DNA of 64,000 bases from Hyphomicrobiales bacterium (GTDB lineage Bacteria; Pseudomonadota; Alphaproteobacteria; Rhizobiales; Beijerinckiaceae): assembly GCA_947454055.1 (NCBI GenBank), contig CANGIS010000001.1:124001-188000 (forward strand), in the 5' to 3' direction. A program made the position numbers and the translations under genes. The notes under the pieces were generated by a model that made no database searches, was not told where the DNA came from, and saw nothing but the letters and a program-made list of their open reading frames with translations. Shown here piece by piece: positions 36,383-46,823 of the stretch; the stretch's first letter is position 1, and the number at the start of each line of letters is the position of its first letter.

Positions 36383-38095
36383 TTACTCGCCAGACTTCTT
36401 CTTCAAAGCCGCGCCGAGAATGTCGCCGAGCGAAGCGCCCGCATCGGCCGAGCCGTACTGCGCAATCGCTTCCTTCTCTTCGGCCATTTCGAGTGCCTTG
36501 ATCGACACCGAGACCTTGCGGGCCTTGCGGTCGAACAGGATGACGCGGGCATCGAGCTTCTCGCCGGCTGCAAAGCGCTCTGGGCGCTGTTCAGCACGGT
36601 CGCGGGCCAAATCGCCGCGCTTGATGAAGGTGGTGAATTCGGTGCCGACGATTTTAACGTCGAGGCCGCCTTCTTTCACGTCCGTTACTTCACAGGTAAC
36701 GATCGCGCCCTTCTTCAGCTCGCCGCCAGGTGCATCAGCTGCTTCAGCGAACTTGTCGCCGCCCATCTGCTTGACACCGAGCGAGATACGCTCCTTCTCG
36801 ACATCGACGTCGAGAACCTGAGCCTTGACCATGTCACCCTTCTTGAACTCTTCGATGACCTGTTCGCCCGGACGCTGCCAGTCGAGATCGGAGAGATGGA
36901 CCATGCCGTCGACATCGCCTTCGAGGCCAATGAACAGGCCGAATTCGGTCTTGTTCTTGACTTCGCCTTCGACGATGGAGCCGACAGGATGCTTCTCAGC
37001 GAAGGATTCCCAAGGGTTCTGCAGGGTCTGCTTGAGGCCCAACGAAATACGACGCTTCGAGCTGTCGACTTCGAGGATCTGCACTTCGACTTCCTGCGAG
37101 GTGGAGACGATCTTGCCTGGATGGACGTTCTTCTTCGTCCAGGACATTTCGGAGACGTGGATCAGACCTTCAATGCCTGGCTCCAATTCAACGAATGCAC
37201 CGTAGTCGGTGATGTTCGTCACGCGGCCCGAGAAACGAGCCTCGATTGGGTACTTGGCTTCGATGCCTTCCCACGGATCAGCAAGCAACTGCTTGATGCC
37301 GAGCGAGATGCGGTGCGTTTCATGGTTGATCTTGATGATCTTGACCTTGAGCTGCTGGCCGATCGTGACCACTTCGGATGGATGGTTGACGCGACGCCAA
37401 GCCATGTCGGTGACGTGCAACAGGCCGTCAATGCCACCGAGATCGACGAAGGCGCCGTATTCGGTGATGTTCTTGACGGTACCGTCAACGGTCTGACCTT
37501 CCTCGAGATTGGCGACGAGTTCGGTGCGGGCCTCTGCGCGCGTCTCTTCGAGAACGCTACGACGCGAAACTACGATGTTGCCGCGACGACGATCCATTTT
37601 CAGGATCAGGAAAGGCTGCGCCATGCCCATCAACGGGGCAACGTCGCGGATCGGGCGGATATCGACCTGGCTGCGTGGCAGGAAGGCGGTAGCGCCGTCA
37701 AGATCGACCGTATAGCCGCCCTTGACGATGTTGAAGATAACGCCGTTGACCTTCTCTTGCTTCTCGAACGCCTGCTCGAGCTTGACCCAGCTCTCTTCGC
37801 GGCGCGCTTTGTCGCGCGAGATAACAGCTTCGCCGAGCGCGTTTTCAATTCTGTCGAGATAGACCTCGACTTCGTCGCCAACAACCGGCGCACCTTCACG
37901 GCCTGGGCCGGTGAATTCACGGAGTGCCACGCGACCTTCGGTCTTCAGACCAAGATCGACAACGGCCATGTCCTTCTCAATGGCAATAATGATGCCCTTG
38001 ATGACGGAACCTTCAAGTGAATCGCTCTTGCTGAACGACTCATCGAGCAACGACGCGAAATCTTCGCGCGATGGATTGTAATTAACGGATGCCAT
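36383..38095 (-). CDS. rpsA: 30S ribosomal protein S1
   Basis: Brings mRNA to the 30S subunit. 570 residues with six S1 repeats; repeats 3 to 6 have the canonical RNA-binding form (GTVKNITEYGAFVDLGGIDGLLHVTDM; GRVTNITDYGAFVELEPGIEGL), while the first two are the divergent ribosome-binding type. AGGAG lies just before the ATG. A structured 139-base leader separates it from cmk upstream. A 551-codon antisense frame across this gene is a codon-bias shadow. Confidence 0.97.
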   Translation of the reverse strand: MASVNYNPSREDFASLLDESFSKSDSLEGSVIKGIIIAIEKDMAVVDLGLKTEGRVALREFTGPGREGAPVVGDEVEVYLDRIENALGEAVISRDKARREESWVKLEQAFEKQEKVNGVIFNIVKGGYTVDLDGATAFLPRSQVDIRPIRDVAPLMGMAQPFLILKMDRRRGNIVVSRRSVLEETRAEARTELVANLEEGQTVDGTVKNITEYGAFVDLGGIDGLLHVTDMAWRRVNHPSEVVTIGQQLKVKIIKINHETHRISLGIKQLLADPWEGIEAKYPIEARFSGRVTNITDYGAFVELEPGIEGLIHVSEMSWTKKNVHPGKIVSTSQEVEVQILEVDSSKRRISLGLKQTLQNPWESFAEKHPVGSIVEGEVKNKTEFGLFIGLEGDVDGMVHLSDLDWQRPGEQVIEEFKKGDMVKAQVLDVDVEKERISLGVKQMGGDKFAEAADAPGGELKKGAIVTCEVTDVKEGGLDVKIVGTEFTTFIKRGDLARDRAEQRPERFAAGEKLDARVILFDRKARKVSVSIKALEMAEEKEAIAQYGSADAGASLGDILGAALKKKSGE

Positions 38096-38234
38096 TTTTT
38101 CTCCTAAGAGCCCCGGCTAGGGGCATAGCGCCGACGGGTTAGTGTTACAGGGTGCCTCTCTCCATCGATGTTTCGCTGTCTCAACGAAACCACCGCTTAA
38201 AGCGGGTCGGCGCTGAACCGATATCGAAAGGCGT
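38096..38234 (-). promoter_or_regulatory. Highly structured leader of rpsA
   Basis: Between cmk and rpsA. A closing helix AGCGCCGAC (38127-38135) / GTCGGCGCT (38206-38214), nine pairs, encloses two hairpins: GTTTCG-(9)-CGAAAC (38170-38190) and CCGCT-TAA-AGCGG (38193-38205). A third hairpin GCCCC-(5)-GGGGC (38110-38124) lies next to the ribosome site. The sequence is given as read on the plus strand; the helices exist equally in the minus-strand RNA. S1 autoregulates through its leader in E. coli; a similar role is inferred. Confidence 0.5.
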
Positions 38235-40312
<2,078 letters not shown>

Positions 40313-40416
40313 TCATCCTGTGCCCTCTCGGTTTTGCGAGTGGAGCGTTTGGAACATGGCGGATGTTTGTTTTTTCGTTCGGTTATACCGAACCAGTCGT
40401 AAGAAGAGGTCTTCCC

Positions 40417-40803
40417 TTGGCCAAACCAGAACTTGGAACCAAGCGTCAGTGCCAGAGCTGCGGCTCGAAGTTTTATGATCTGCAGAAGGATCCGATCCTC
40501 TGCCCGAAATGCGGCACTGTGTTTCAGCCCATCGCCCTGTCAGCCCGCGCCGAAATGGTAGCCAAGGCGGCCGACGAGGAAGATGAAGCCGATGTCGGCA
40601 CGTTGGCAGACGGTCCAGAGCTCGTCTCGCTCGACGAGGTGGATGCGGAAGAGTCGGGCAAGGACATTGTCATCCCTGACGTCGATGTCGAAATCGAAGA
40701 CGATGATATTGCCGATGAAACCTTTCTCGAGGAAGAGGAAGAAGGCGATGACGACGTTGCCGATCTGATCGACGGCGACATCGAGGACGACGAGGAAGTC
40801 TAA
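40417..40803 (+). CDS. TIGR02300-family zinc-ribbon acidic protein
   Basis: 128 residues found almost only in Alphaproteobacteria. The N-terminus LAKPELGTKRQCQSCGSKFYDL and CPKCGTVF forms a four-Cys zinc ribbon. The rest is strongly acidic (EEEEEGDDDVADLIDGDIEDDEE), probably disordered. The start is a TTG at 40417, with GAGG seven bases upstream, matching the MAKPELGTKR start of homologues; an ATG 54 bases earlier lacks similarity. Function unknown. It is divergent from aroA, as in relatives. Confidence 0.85.
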   Translation: MAKPELGTKRQCQSCGSKFYDLQKDPILCPKCGTVFQPIALSARAEMVAKAADEEDEADVGTLADGPELVSLDEVDAEESGKDIVIPDVDVEIEDDDIADETFLEEEEEGDDDVADLIDGDIEDDEEV

Positions 40804-40840
40804 TCGGCTTCGCCTTGAAGCGGAATTTCCGCCGAGGGGC

Positions 40841-40869
40841 TTGAGTTGAGCGGCGCGGGAGGCTATAGA
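40841..40869 (+). promoter_or_regulatory. Promoter of tRNA-Ala
   Basis: TTGAGT (40841-40846), 17-base spacer, TATAGA (40864-40869). Transcription would begin near 40876, giving a 5' leader of about 60 bases before the tRNA. Spacing is ideal and no other gene lies between. Confidence 0.55.
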
Positions 40870-40937
40870 CCCCCGGTCGCACGCGTTAACCGACGCAAAA
40901 CGAAGCGGGTTCCCAAACCCCGTTTCGCGATACGGAT

Positions 40938-41013
<76 letters not shown>

Positions 41014-41148
41014 CTTATCCAAGCTCAAATGAGCCAAGCAAATTTCGAAAAATATTGTTTCGCCGCAGATTAATGCGTACGCTCATACAATCACACCGAC
41101 GCTATATGTTCATGGGATTAAGCTTGGAGTTTTCCGACGCTGAAGAAA

Positions 41149-41514
41149 ATGACAGCGACCAGTTCGGTTATTTTGGGGCTTGTAATTTATCATCCAGCCT
41201 GTGCCGCTGAATTTAAAATTTCGTTCAAATGGTGCGGCAGCACGCCTGAGTTTAACTTAAATAACGTTCCAAAAGGAACAATCCGTTTAGATTTAAGCAT
41301 GGTTGATGTGGATGTGCCGTCATTCAACCATGGCGGCGCCGTGGTTCCGTTTAAGGGACAAAAGCAAATTGAGTGCGGTTCTTTTGTGAGTCAAAATTGG
41401 ATTCACCCCGATCCGCCATCCGGTTCCCATCTCTACCGATGGACGGTTGTTGCCCAAGACAAGAACGGCCAGTCCTTGGCCACAACGACGGCAGAACGAA
41501 AATTTCCGGAATAA
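41149..41514 (+). CDS. Small secreted PEBP-like protein
   Basis: 121 residues. A hydrophobic N-terminus (SSVILGLVIYHPACAAEF) looks like a signal peptide with cleavage near residue 20, although it lacks the usual early Lys. The mature part resembles the phosphatidylethanolamine-binding protein (YbhB/YbcL) fold: VPKGTIRLDLSMVDVDVPSF then NHGG, and PPSGSHLYRWTVVAQD. Ligand and function unknown. It stands alone between the tRNA and the convergent kup. No better in-frame start exists before a stop at 41119. Confidence 0.65.
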   Translation: MTATSSVILGLVIYHPACAAEFKISFKWCGSTPEFNLNNVPKGTIRLDLSMVDVDVPSFNHGGAVVPFKGQKQIECGSFVSQNWIHPDPPSGSHLYRWTVVAQDKNGQSLATTTAERKFPE

Positions 41515-41609
41515 GCCTTGCGTTAACCGGATGTGAGCCGATCCAGGACGGCAAAGCCCGACACCTTGTATCATCCGCGGCATCCATCGCAGCCGGGAGA
41601 AAGGCCCGC

Positions 41610-43550
41610 TCAAACCAGATATTGATGGCCAATTTCAACCGATTGATCGATGGGAATCTGGAAATAATCGGCCGCGTTGGCGCTGAGGCGGGTGAGGCTG
41701 ACGAAATAATTATCCTGCCATTTAGGAAGCTCGCTGCCTTGCGCCTGCTTAATTCTGCGGCGTGAGAGCACGTAAGAGGTTTTCATGGCTCGGAAATCAA
41801 TTTCCGGATCTTTGATTTTGCTCAGCGCCAGCGGAATGTTCGGATCTTCCATAAATCCGAAGGTGAGGCTGGCTTTGCTGAAATGGTCATTGATCCGCGT
41901 CAACTTCACCCGCTCTGTTTCCGGCACCGACGGGAATTCGGACGTGAGAACGGTCAAAAATACATTGTGCTCATGCATCGTACCGAAATGTTTGACCACG
42001 TGCAGCAATGCTGTTGGCGCCAAATCTGCATTGCTCGTCAAATAGATCGCCGTGCCCTTGGTCAGCTTCAATTCGCTTTTGATCACCGAGGCAATGAAGG
42101 CATTGATCGGCGTATCTTCGGCCCGAATTTTGTCACCCAGAACCTTCGTGCCCCTCATCCAGGTCCACATGGTCAGGCAGAGTAGGCTGGCAAGGCTAAG
42201 CGGCAAATAGCCTCCCTCCAGGACCTTGCTGAGGTTTGCCGACAGAAAGACCAGCTCGAGCAGGAAAAAGGGAATGAGCATCAGCGTCGTGGTCAGCGTT
42301 GAAAACTTCCAATATTTGCTGATGACGATAAACATCAGGCTGGTTGTGACCAGTTCGGTACCGGTAACGGCAACGCCATAGGCGGCGGCCAGATTGTCGG
42401 ACGAGCGGAAGGCCAAAACGAGGAAGAGAACGCCGGCCAGAATGATGAAATTGATCTGGGGCAGATAAATCTGGCCGCGATTGGTGGCGGAGGTCTGCCT
42501 CACCACGAGTCTTGGCAGCAGGCGCAGCTGGATCGCTTGGCGGAAGAGCGAGAACGCTCCGGTAATGGTGGCCTGACTGGCGATGATCGTCGCCATGGTC
42601 GCCAGCAAGACGACCGGAAGCGTCGCCCATTTCGGAAACAACAGGAAGAACGGATCGGTTGCCATGTCCGGATGCGACAAGAGCATCGCGCCCTGTCCGA
42701 CATAGTTCAGCCCGAGGCATGGGAAAACAAGGCCGATCCAGGCGGTTTGAATAGGGCCGCGCCGAAAATGGCCAAGATCGGCGTAAAGCGCCTCGCCACC
42801 GGTCACGGCAAGGAACACGGACCCCAACACCAAAATACCCAACGCCCCTTTGTGCCAGAGGAAGGTGGCGGCATATCCGGGGTTCAAGGCCAGCAAGATC
42901 TTCGGACTATCGGCAATGTGGGTAATACCGCCCGCTGCAAGGACCAGGAACCAAACAATCATGATGGGTCCGAAGAGTTTGCCGACCGTAGCCGTTCCTT
43001 TGCTTTGCAGCACAAACAGGGCAATGATGATCACAACCGTGAGCGGAAGGACAAATTTGCTGAATTGGGGCGAAACGAATTTCAAACCCTCGACCGCCGA
43101 TAGAACCGAAATCGCCGGTGTAATCACGGCATCGCCCGCAAAGAGCGAGGCGCCCAAGACGCCCAAGATGAACACGGCAAAGGTTTGCCGGCCAATGGCA
43201 CGCTGGGCGAGGGCCATGAGAGAGAGCGTTCCACCCTCGCCATTGTTATCGGCCCGCAAAATCAGGACAACATATTTGATGGTAACGCTTATCGTGAGCG
43301 TCCAGAGGATCAGCGAGAGAATGCCGATCACATTTTCTTCAAAGCTGATGGTGCCGCCCGTGGCCGAAGCGATGGCCGTTCTGAAAACATAAAGAGGGCT
43401 GGTTCCAATATCACCGTAAACGACACCAAGAGAGCCTACGACAAGTCCCCAATACGCCTTAAGTCCCGAACCATGTCCATGTTCGCTCGGATTGGAATGG
43501 CTATGAGAGTCCTTAGAATGGGGGATCGACGACTGACTCGGATCATTCAT
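41610..43550 (-). CDS. kup: Low-affinity potassium uptake protein Kup
   Basis: Proton-coupled K+ importer of the KUP/HAK family. 646 residues: about 12 membrane segments (to roughly residue 470), starting GLVVGSLGVVYGDIGTSPLYVF, the family signature, with ADNNGEGGTLSLMALAQR following. A C-terminal cytosolic domain of about 170 residues completes it. The N-terminus before the first segment is rich in His and Ser (HSKDSHSHSNPSEHGHGSG). The ATG at 43550 is preferred to a GTG nine bases earlier. Confidence 0.95.
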   Translation of the reverse strand: MNDPSQSSIPHSKDSHSHSNPSEHGHGSGLKAYWGLVVGSLGVVYGDIGTSPLYVFRTAIASATGGTISFEENVIGILSLILWTLTISVTIKYVVLILRADNNGEGGTLSLMALAQRAIGRQTFAVFILGVLGASLFAGDAVITPAISVLSAVEGLKFVSPQFSKFVLPLTVVIIIALFVLQSKGTATVGKLFGPIMIVWFLVLAAGGITHIADSPKILLALNPGYAATFLWHKGALGILVLGSVFLAVTGGEALYADLGHFRRGPIQTAWIGLVFPCLGLNYVGQGAMLLSHPDMATDPFFLLFPKWATLPVVLLATMATIIASQATITGAFSLFRQAIQLRLLPRLVVRQTSATNRGQIYLPQINFIILAGVLFLVLAFRSSDNLAAAYGVAVTGTELVTTSLMFIVISKYWKFSTLTTTLMLIPFFLLELVFLSANLSKVLEGGYLPLSLASLLCLTMWTWMRGTKVLGDKIRAEDTPINAFIASVIKSELKLTKGTAIYLTSNADLAPTALLHVVKHFGTMHEHNVFLTVLTSEFPSVPETERVKLTRINDHFSKASLTFGFMEDPNIPLALSKIKDPEIDFRAMKTSYVLSRRRIKQAQGSELPKWQDNYFVSLTRLSANAADYFQIPIDQSVEIGHQYLV

Positions 43551-43644
43551 ACGGAACACTCAACTTACAATGGAACAAAGCGCGCGCGGTTCATACCAGC
43601 GGCGATCAGCCGTGTATACCTCTCGCGACCACAATTTGGCCATA

Positions 43645-43660
43645 ATCAACCAAGGTTGAT
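43645..43660. promoter_or_regulatory. Palindrome upstream of kup
   Basis: ATCAACC-AA-GGTTGAT, a perfect 7-base inverted repeat with a 2-base centre, 94 bases before the kup ATG in the 185-base gap to fliN. It looks like a site for a dimeric regulator; none is named. Confidence 0.4.
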
Positions 43661-43735
43661 GTGCCGCACCAGACCAGCGGACGGGGCCCTATTATTCGGA
43701 ATTTGTCCTAAAACCCGCTAAGTCGACAGCTATTC

Positions 43736-44041
43736 CTAGCGGGCTTGGCGGGCCCGTTCGTCATTGTTCACAACATCGGTGATACGGATGCCTAAGGCTT
43801 CGCCGATGGTGACAATTTCACCTTTTAGCACCAGCGTATCATTGATCCGGACATCCAGATGTTCGCCGGCAAGCCGATCGAGTTCCACAACGGAGCCGGT
43901 ATTGAGCTTGAGAAGGTCTCGGACCGTAATCATCGCGGCGCCCGCTTCGACCACGAGAGACGTCTCGATATTGTCGATCAATTTGAGCTTTTCGTCTTCA
44001 GACAGGGAAGACAGGTGATCAATCATATTCTGCTCTGACAT
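43736..44041 (-). CDS. FliN-family SpoA-domain protein (flagellar switch type), lone gene
   Basis: 101 residues. An N-terminal helix (about 1-25) is followed by a SpoA domain (about 30-95): ITVRDLLKLNTGSVVELDRLAGEHLDVRINDTLVLKGEI then VTIGEALGIRITDVV, the FliN pattern. In flagellated bacteria FliN forms the C-ring. No flagellar, chemotaxis or type III secretion gene is nearby, which is unusual. The promoter region contains AGTGC-AAC-GCACT at 44111-44123. Confidence 0.8.
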   Translation of the reverse strand: MSEQNMIDHLSSLSEDEKLKLIDNIETSLVVEAGAAMITVRDLLKLNTGSVVELDRLAGEHLDVRINDTLVLKGEIVTIGEALGIRITDVVNNDERARQAR

Positions 44042-44180
44042 GGTGTCATCCCGCGATGAGAAAATTCAATCGATGGGTAGCAGAAGTCTCGTGTGATACC
44101 CAGCCTGAATAGTGCAACGCACTGGTTAATATCTCACATACAATGTGTCGTCATCGTAATGCGGATGAATGTTTTGCTAA

Positions 44181-44211
44181 AAAACAAGGCCCGAAATCCG
44201 GGCCTTGTTTT
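44181..44211 (-). terminator. Perfect 13-bp terminator stem after the lysine-tailed gene
   Basis: AAAACAAGGCCCG (44181-44193) and CGGGCCTTGTTTT (44199-44211) pair perfectly around a 5-base loop, with further T on the minus strand. It ends the minus-strand gene at 44230; being A/T flanked on both sides it may act in both directions. Confidence 0.85.
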
Positions 44212-44229
44212 AGAAAAATGCAAGAAAGC

Positions 44230-44442
44230 TCAAGCCTTCTTCTTCTTCTTTTTGGCCTTCTTCTTCTTTTTGGTTTCAGTCTGGGCAATGACATAAGCTT
44301 TTGTTGCTTTAGCCGAATCGATTGAAGCCGAAGAAGATGATACCGTGGAGAGGCTCGTCGCGGCAGCGGTAGCTGCAAAGCTTGGCGATGCAGCACCAAG
44401 AGCGACGACGCAGAGCAGTGCGATAGCTGGAAGAATACGCAT
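44230..44442 (-). CDS. Small secreted protein with poly-lysine C-terminus
   Basis: 70 residues. A clear signal peptide (MRILPAIALLCVVALGAASPSFA) ends in an AxA-type site near residue 24. A Ser/Ala/Thr-rich stretch (about 25-55) follows, then a C-terminus almost purely of lysine (KKKKKAKKKKKKA). The mature peptide of about 46 residues is very basic and would bind polyanions such as LPS, DNA or teichoic-like polymers; this is inference. Monocistronic, with its own strong terminator. Not recognised as a named family. Confidence 0.65.
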   Translation of the reverse strand: MRILPAIALLCVVALGAASPSFAATAAATSLSTVSSSSASIDSAKATKAYVIAQTETKKKKKAKKKKKKA

Positions 44443-44661
44443 TCCTTAGCCTTTCATGATCGATATTGACGCGAGCCCTATAATCAGCGCCCTTGGTTGG
44501 AAGGCCGATAATCGAATCATCGCTATTGAATGCGAGTATACCATTTCAAGGCTCTGAATTAGGCGAAAAATGGATTGTTCTCATTAAAAATAGTTAATGT
44601 TACGCGGCGCAGTACAGATTATCGGTTCACGTTAAATATCGGGAAAAAGCGGAGTATGGGC

Positions 44662-45201
44662 ATGAAAAGCAAGAAACCACTCCCACCTCCAGCAGGTGTC
44701 GCTACACGGTTCCGGCGGATATTGGAGTTGGCCCTGATCGCCGGGCTGGTTTTCATCGCAGGCTATATCGGCACAATGGCGACGATCCCAAATATCCCGA
44801 CATGGTATGAGGGCTTGAACAAGCCATCGTTCAATCCGCCGAACTGGGTTTTTGGTCCGGTTTGGACGAGCCTTTATGTGCTGATGATCTTGGCTTGTTG
44901 GCGCGTTTTGGGTTTGGCGCGTGGCACCCCCTTGTTGCGTCCGGCATTGACCGTCTTTGCCATCCAGCTTGTTCTGAATGCGCTATGGTCCGTGGTCTTT
45001 TTCGGTCTGCATAGTCCGGGCTGGGCGCTGTTGGTGGTCGTGTTGCTTGAAGTCTCGCTGATGGCGATGGTTTTGATTTTTGCGCAGATCGATCAATGGG
45101 CGGCAGGCTCCCAGCTACCCTATGTCTTTTGGGTAACTTTTGCCTCCATCCTCAATTTGTCGGTGTATTTGCTCAACTTGCCGGAGGTCGCGGCTTCCTG
45201 A
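44662..45201 (+). CDS. TspO/MBR family tryptophan-rich sensory protein
   Basis: 179 residues with five membrane segments. Family hallmarks are present: WYEGLNKPSFNPPNWVFGPVW, then TSLYVLM, and QLVLNALWSVVFFGLHSPGWAL. TspO binds tetrapyrroles and cholesterol-like ligands; in Rhodobacter it modulates photosynthesis genes. The ATG at 44662 has GGAG seven bases before it; an ATG six bases earlier sits directly on that site. The 220-base gap to the divergent lysine-tailed gene holds no other gene. Confidence 0.92.
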   Translation: MKSKKPLPPPAGVATRFRRILELALIAGLVFIAGYIGTMATIPNIPTWYEGLNKPSFNPPNWVFGPVWTSLYVLMILACWRVLGLARGTPLLRPALTVFAIQLVLNALWSVVFFGLHSPGWALLVVVLLEVSLMAMVLIFAQIDQWAAGSQLPYVFWVTFASILNLSVYLLNLPEVAAS

Positions 45202-45267
45202 CCCCGTCTCGACAGGCTTGGCGAAGCAGGGCACAAAGGATGCCCTTGTTTCATTGAGACCCTGACG

Positions 45268-45747
45268 ATGATCGATTTTTTATTTCGCTCCCTTGTGATC
45301 GGTATTGGCGGCACCGCGGCCATGGATGTCTGGGCGGTCGTGCTGCATCGCTTTTTTGGCCAGTCGAAACCGAATTGGGCTCCGGTTGGGCGCTGGTTTT
45401 TGCATTTGCCGCGCGGAAAAGTGTTTCATACCGACATCAATGAGGCGGAGGCGTTTACCTACGAGAACGCCGCGGGCTGGATCGCGCATTACGCCACCGG
45501 CATTGTCTATGGTGGCGCGCTGGTGCTGATCGCGGGTGCGGAGTGGAGCGCGCATCCCACTTTATTGCCGTCACTGGGTTTGGCTTGGATCACGGTCGGT
45601 GCAGGCTGGTTTTTATTGCAGCCGGGATTGGGCGCAGGCTGGGCGGCATCCAAGCGGCCTAACCCCTGGAAAATTCGCGCGTTGAACCTTGTAGCGCATA
45701 CCTGGTTCGGCCTTGGTATGTGGCTTGGGGCGCTTGTCGTCGCCTAA
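45268..45747 (+). CDS. DUF2938 membrane protein
   Basis: 159 residues with about four membrane segments: SLVIGIGGTAAMDVWAVVLHRFFG at the N-terminus, then WIAHYATGIVYGGALVLIAG, LGLAWITVGAGWFLLQPGLGAGWAAS and NLVAHTWFGLGMWLGAL. The pattern GTAAMDVW...HY..GI.YG matches DUF2938. Function unknown. It follows tspO by 66 bases (with imperfect inverted repeats) and may be cotranscribed. Confidence 0.8.
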   Translation: MIDFLFRSLVIGIGGTAAMDVWAVVLHRFFGQSKPNWAPVGRWFLHLPRGKVFHTDINEAEAFTYENAAGWIAHYATGIVYGGALVLIAGAEWSAHPTLLPSLGLAWITVGAGWFLLQPGLGAGWAASKRPNPWKIRALNLVAHTWFGLGMWLGALVVA

Positions 45748-45752
45748 ATAAA

Positions 45753-45784
45753 AGCCGCAGCGGATTACTCCGCTGCGGCTCTTT
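45753..45784. terminator. Bidirectional intrinsic terminator
   Basis: AGCCGCAGCGGA (45753-45764), loop TTAC, TCCGCTGCGGCT (45769-45780), a perfect 12-base-pair stem, with CTTTT on the plus side and TTTTATTT on the minus side. It lies between two convergent transcripts (DUF2938 and the ABC binding-protein gene) and should stop both. Confidence 0.9.
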
Positions 45785-45820
45785 TGTGGATGCTGGCTGT
45801 GAGGCCCGCGGTCCGTCAGA

Positions 45821-46813
45821 TCATTTCAGCGCAAGGGCTTTGTCGATCACCACATCGCTGGTGGCGCCCACTGGCTCTTTGGTGATGACCGGATCGGAGC
45901 CGGCGCTGAGCAGCGTCTTGACCGTCTGCTGATAATCAGCCGGATCAAGCTTGCCATTCGAGCCTTCGGTCAGCTTGTTGATCTCGTCCATCATGCGCAT
46001 CTGGTGCTTTTCGGTCTGGGCACCTGAGGCATCATTGTCGAGAACGATCTTGGCGGCTTCCTTCGAGTGCTCGCGCGCCCAAGCCCAGCCCTTCATCGAA
46101 GCCGCGGTGAAACGTGCCATTTTATCGACGAAAGCAGCATCTTTCAGCTTGTCTTCCATGACATAGAGGCCGTCTTCCATGGTGGCGACGCCCTGATCGG
46201 CATATTTGAACACGACGAGCTTGTCGGCTGGAATACCGCCGTCAATCACCTGCCAATATTCATTATAGGTCATGGTGGAGACGCAATCGGCCTGCTTCTG
46301 GAGCAATGGATTGACGTCGAAGCCCTGCTTCAACACTTTCACGCCATTGGCCGAACCGTCGGTCTTGAGGCCGAGCTTCGACATCCAGCTCAAGAACGGA
46401 TATTCATTACCATAGAACCAGACGCCAAGGGTACGACCCTTGAAATCAGCCGGTGACTTGATGCCGGTTTCAGCGCGGCAGGTCAGCATCATGCCCGAAC
46501 GCTTGAAGGGCTGGGCGATGTTGACGAGCGGAACGCCCTTTTCACGCGCTGCCAAAGCTGGCGGCATCCAGGTGGTGATGACATCGGCGCCACCGCCGGC
46601 AATCACCTGCTCAGGGGCAATATCAGGCCCGCCCGGCTTGATCACGATGTCGATACCGGCGTCCTTATAGAAGCCCTTGTCTTTGGCCACATAATAACCG
46701 GCGAACTGCGCCTGCGTGACCCACTTCAACTGAAGCGTCACCTTGTCGGCGGCGTGTGCCGAGGCAACGCCCAATCCGGCCAAGGCCATCATTCCGAGAA
46801 CCATCTTCCGCAT
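45821..46813 (-). CDS. ABC transporter substrate-binding protein, NMT1/THI5-like
   Basis: 330 residues. A Sec signal peptide (MRKMVLGMMALAGLGVASAHA, cleavage near 21) precedes the NMT1/THI5 fold: LKWVTQAQFAGYYVAKDKGFYKDAG, GGGADVITTW and KGRTLGVWFYGNEYPFLSWM. This family binds pyrimidine-like or aromatic rings such as hydroxymethylpyrimidine. As the last gene of the pyrimidine catabolic operon it probably binds a pyrimidine or dihydropyrimidine. GGGGAGAG precedes the ATG at 46813; the 81-base longer reading is all tandem repeat. Confidence 0.88.
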   Translation of the reverse strand: MRKMVLGMMALAGLGVASAHAADKVTLQLKWVTQAQFAGYYVAKDKGFYKDAGIDIVIKPGGPDIAPEQVIAGGGADVITTWMPPALAAREKGVPLVNIAQPFKRSGMMLTCRAETGIKSPADFKGRTLGVWFYGNEYPFLSWMSKLGLKTDGSANGVKVLKQGFDVNPLLQKQADCVSTMTYNEYWQVIDGGIPADKLVVFKYADQGVATMEDGLYVMEDKLKDAAFVDKMARFTAASMKGWAWAREHSKEAAKIVLDNDASGAQTEKHQMRMMDEINKLTEGSNGKLDPADYQQTVKTLLSAGSDPVITKEPVGATSDVVIDKALALK

Positions 46814-46823
46814 CTTCACTCTC

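Noticed and set aside
36365-38020. 551-codon open frame antisense to rpsA
   Set aside because: It mirrors rpsA codon bias, has no recognisable domain, and rpsA is a certain gene. Similar long shadows at 28394-29848 (infB), 49636-51081 (hydA) and 15920-17074 (miaB) were dropped for the same reason.
45206-45260. GTCTC...GAGAC with inner AGGGCA/TGCCCT between tspO and the DUF2938 gene
   Set aside because: Short arms and overlapping alternatives; no T run; may be a decayed repeat but not supportable.
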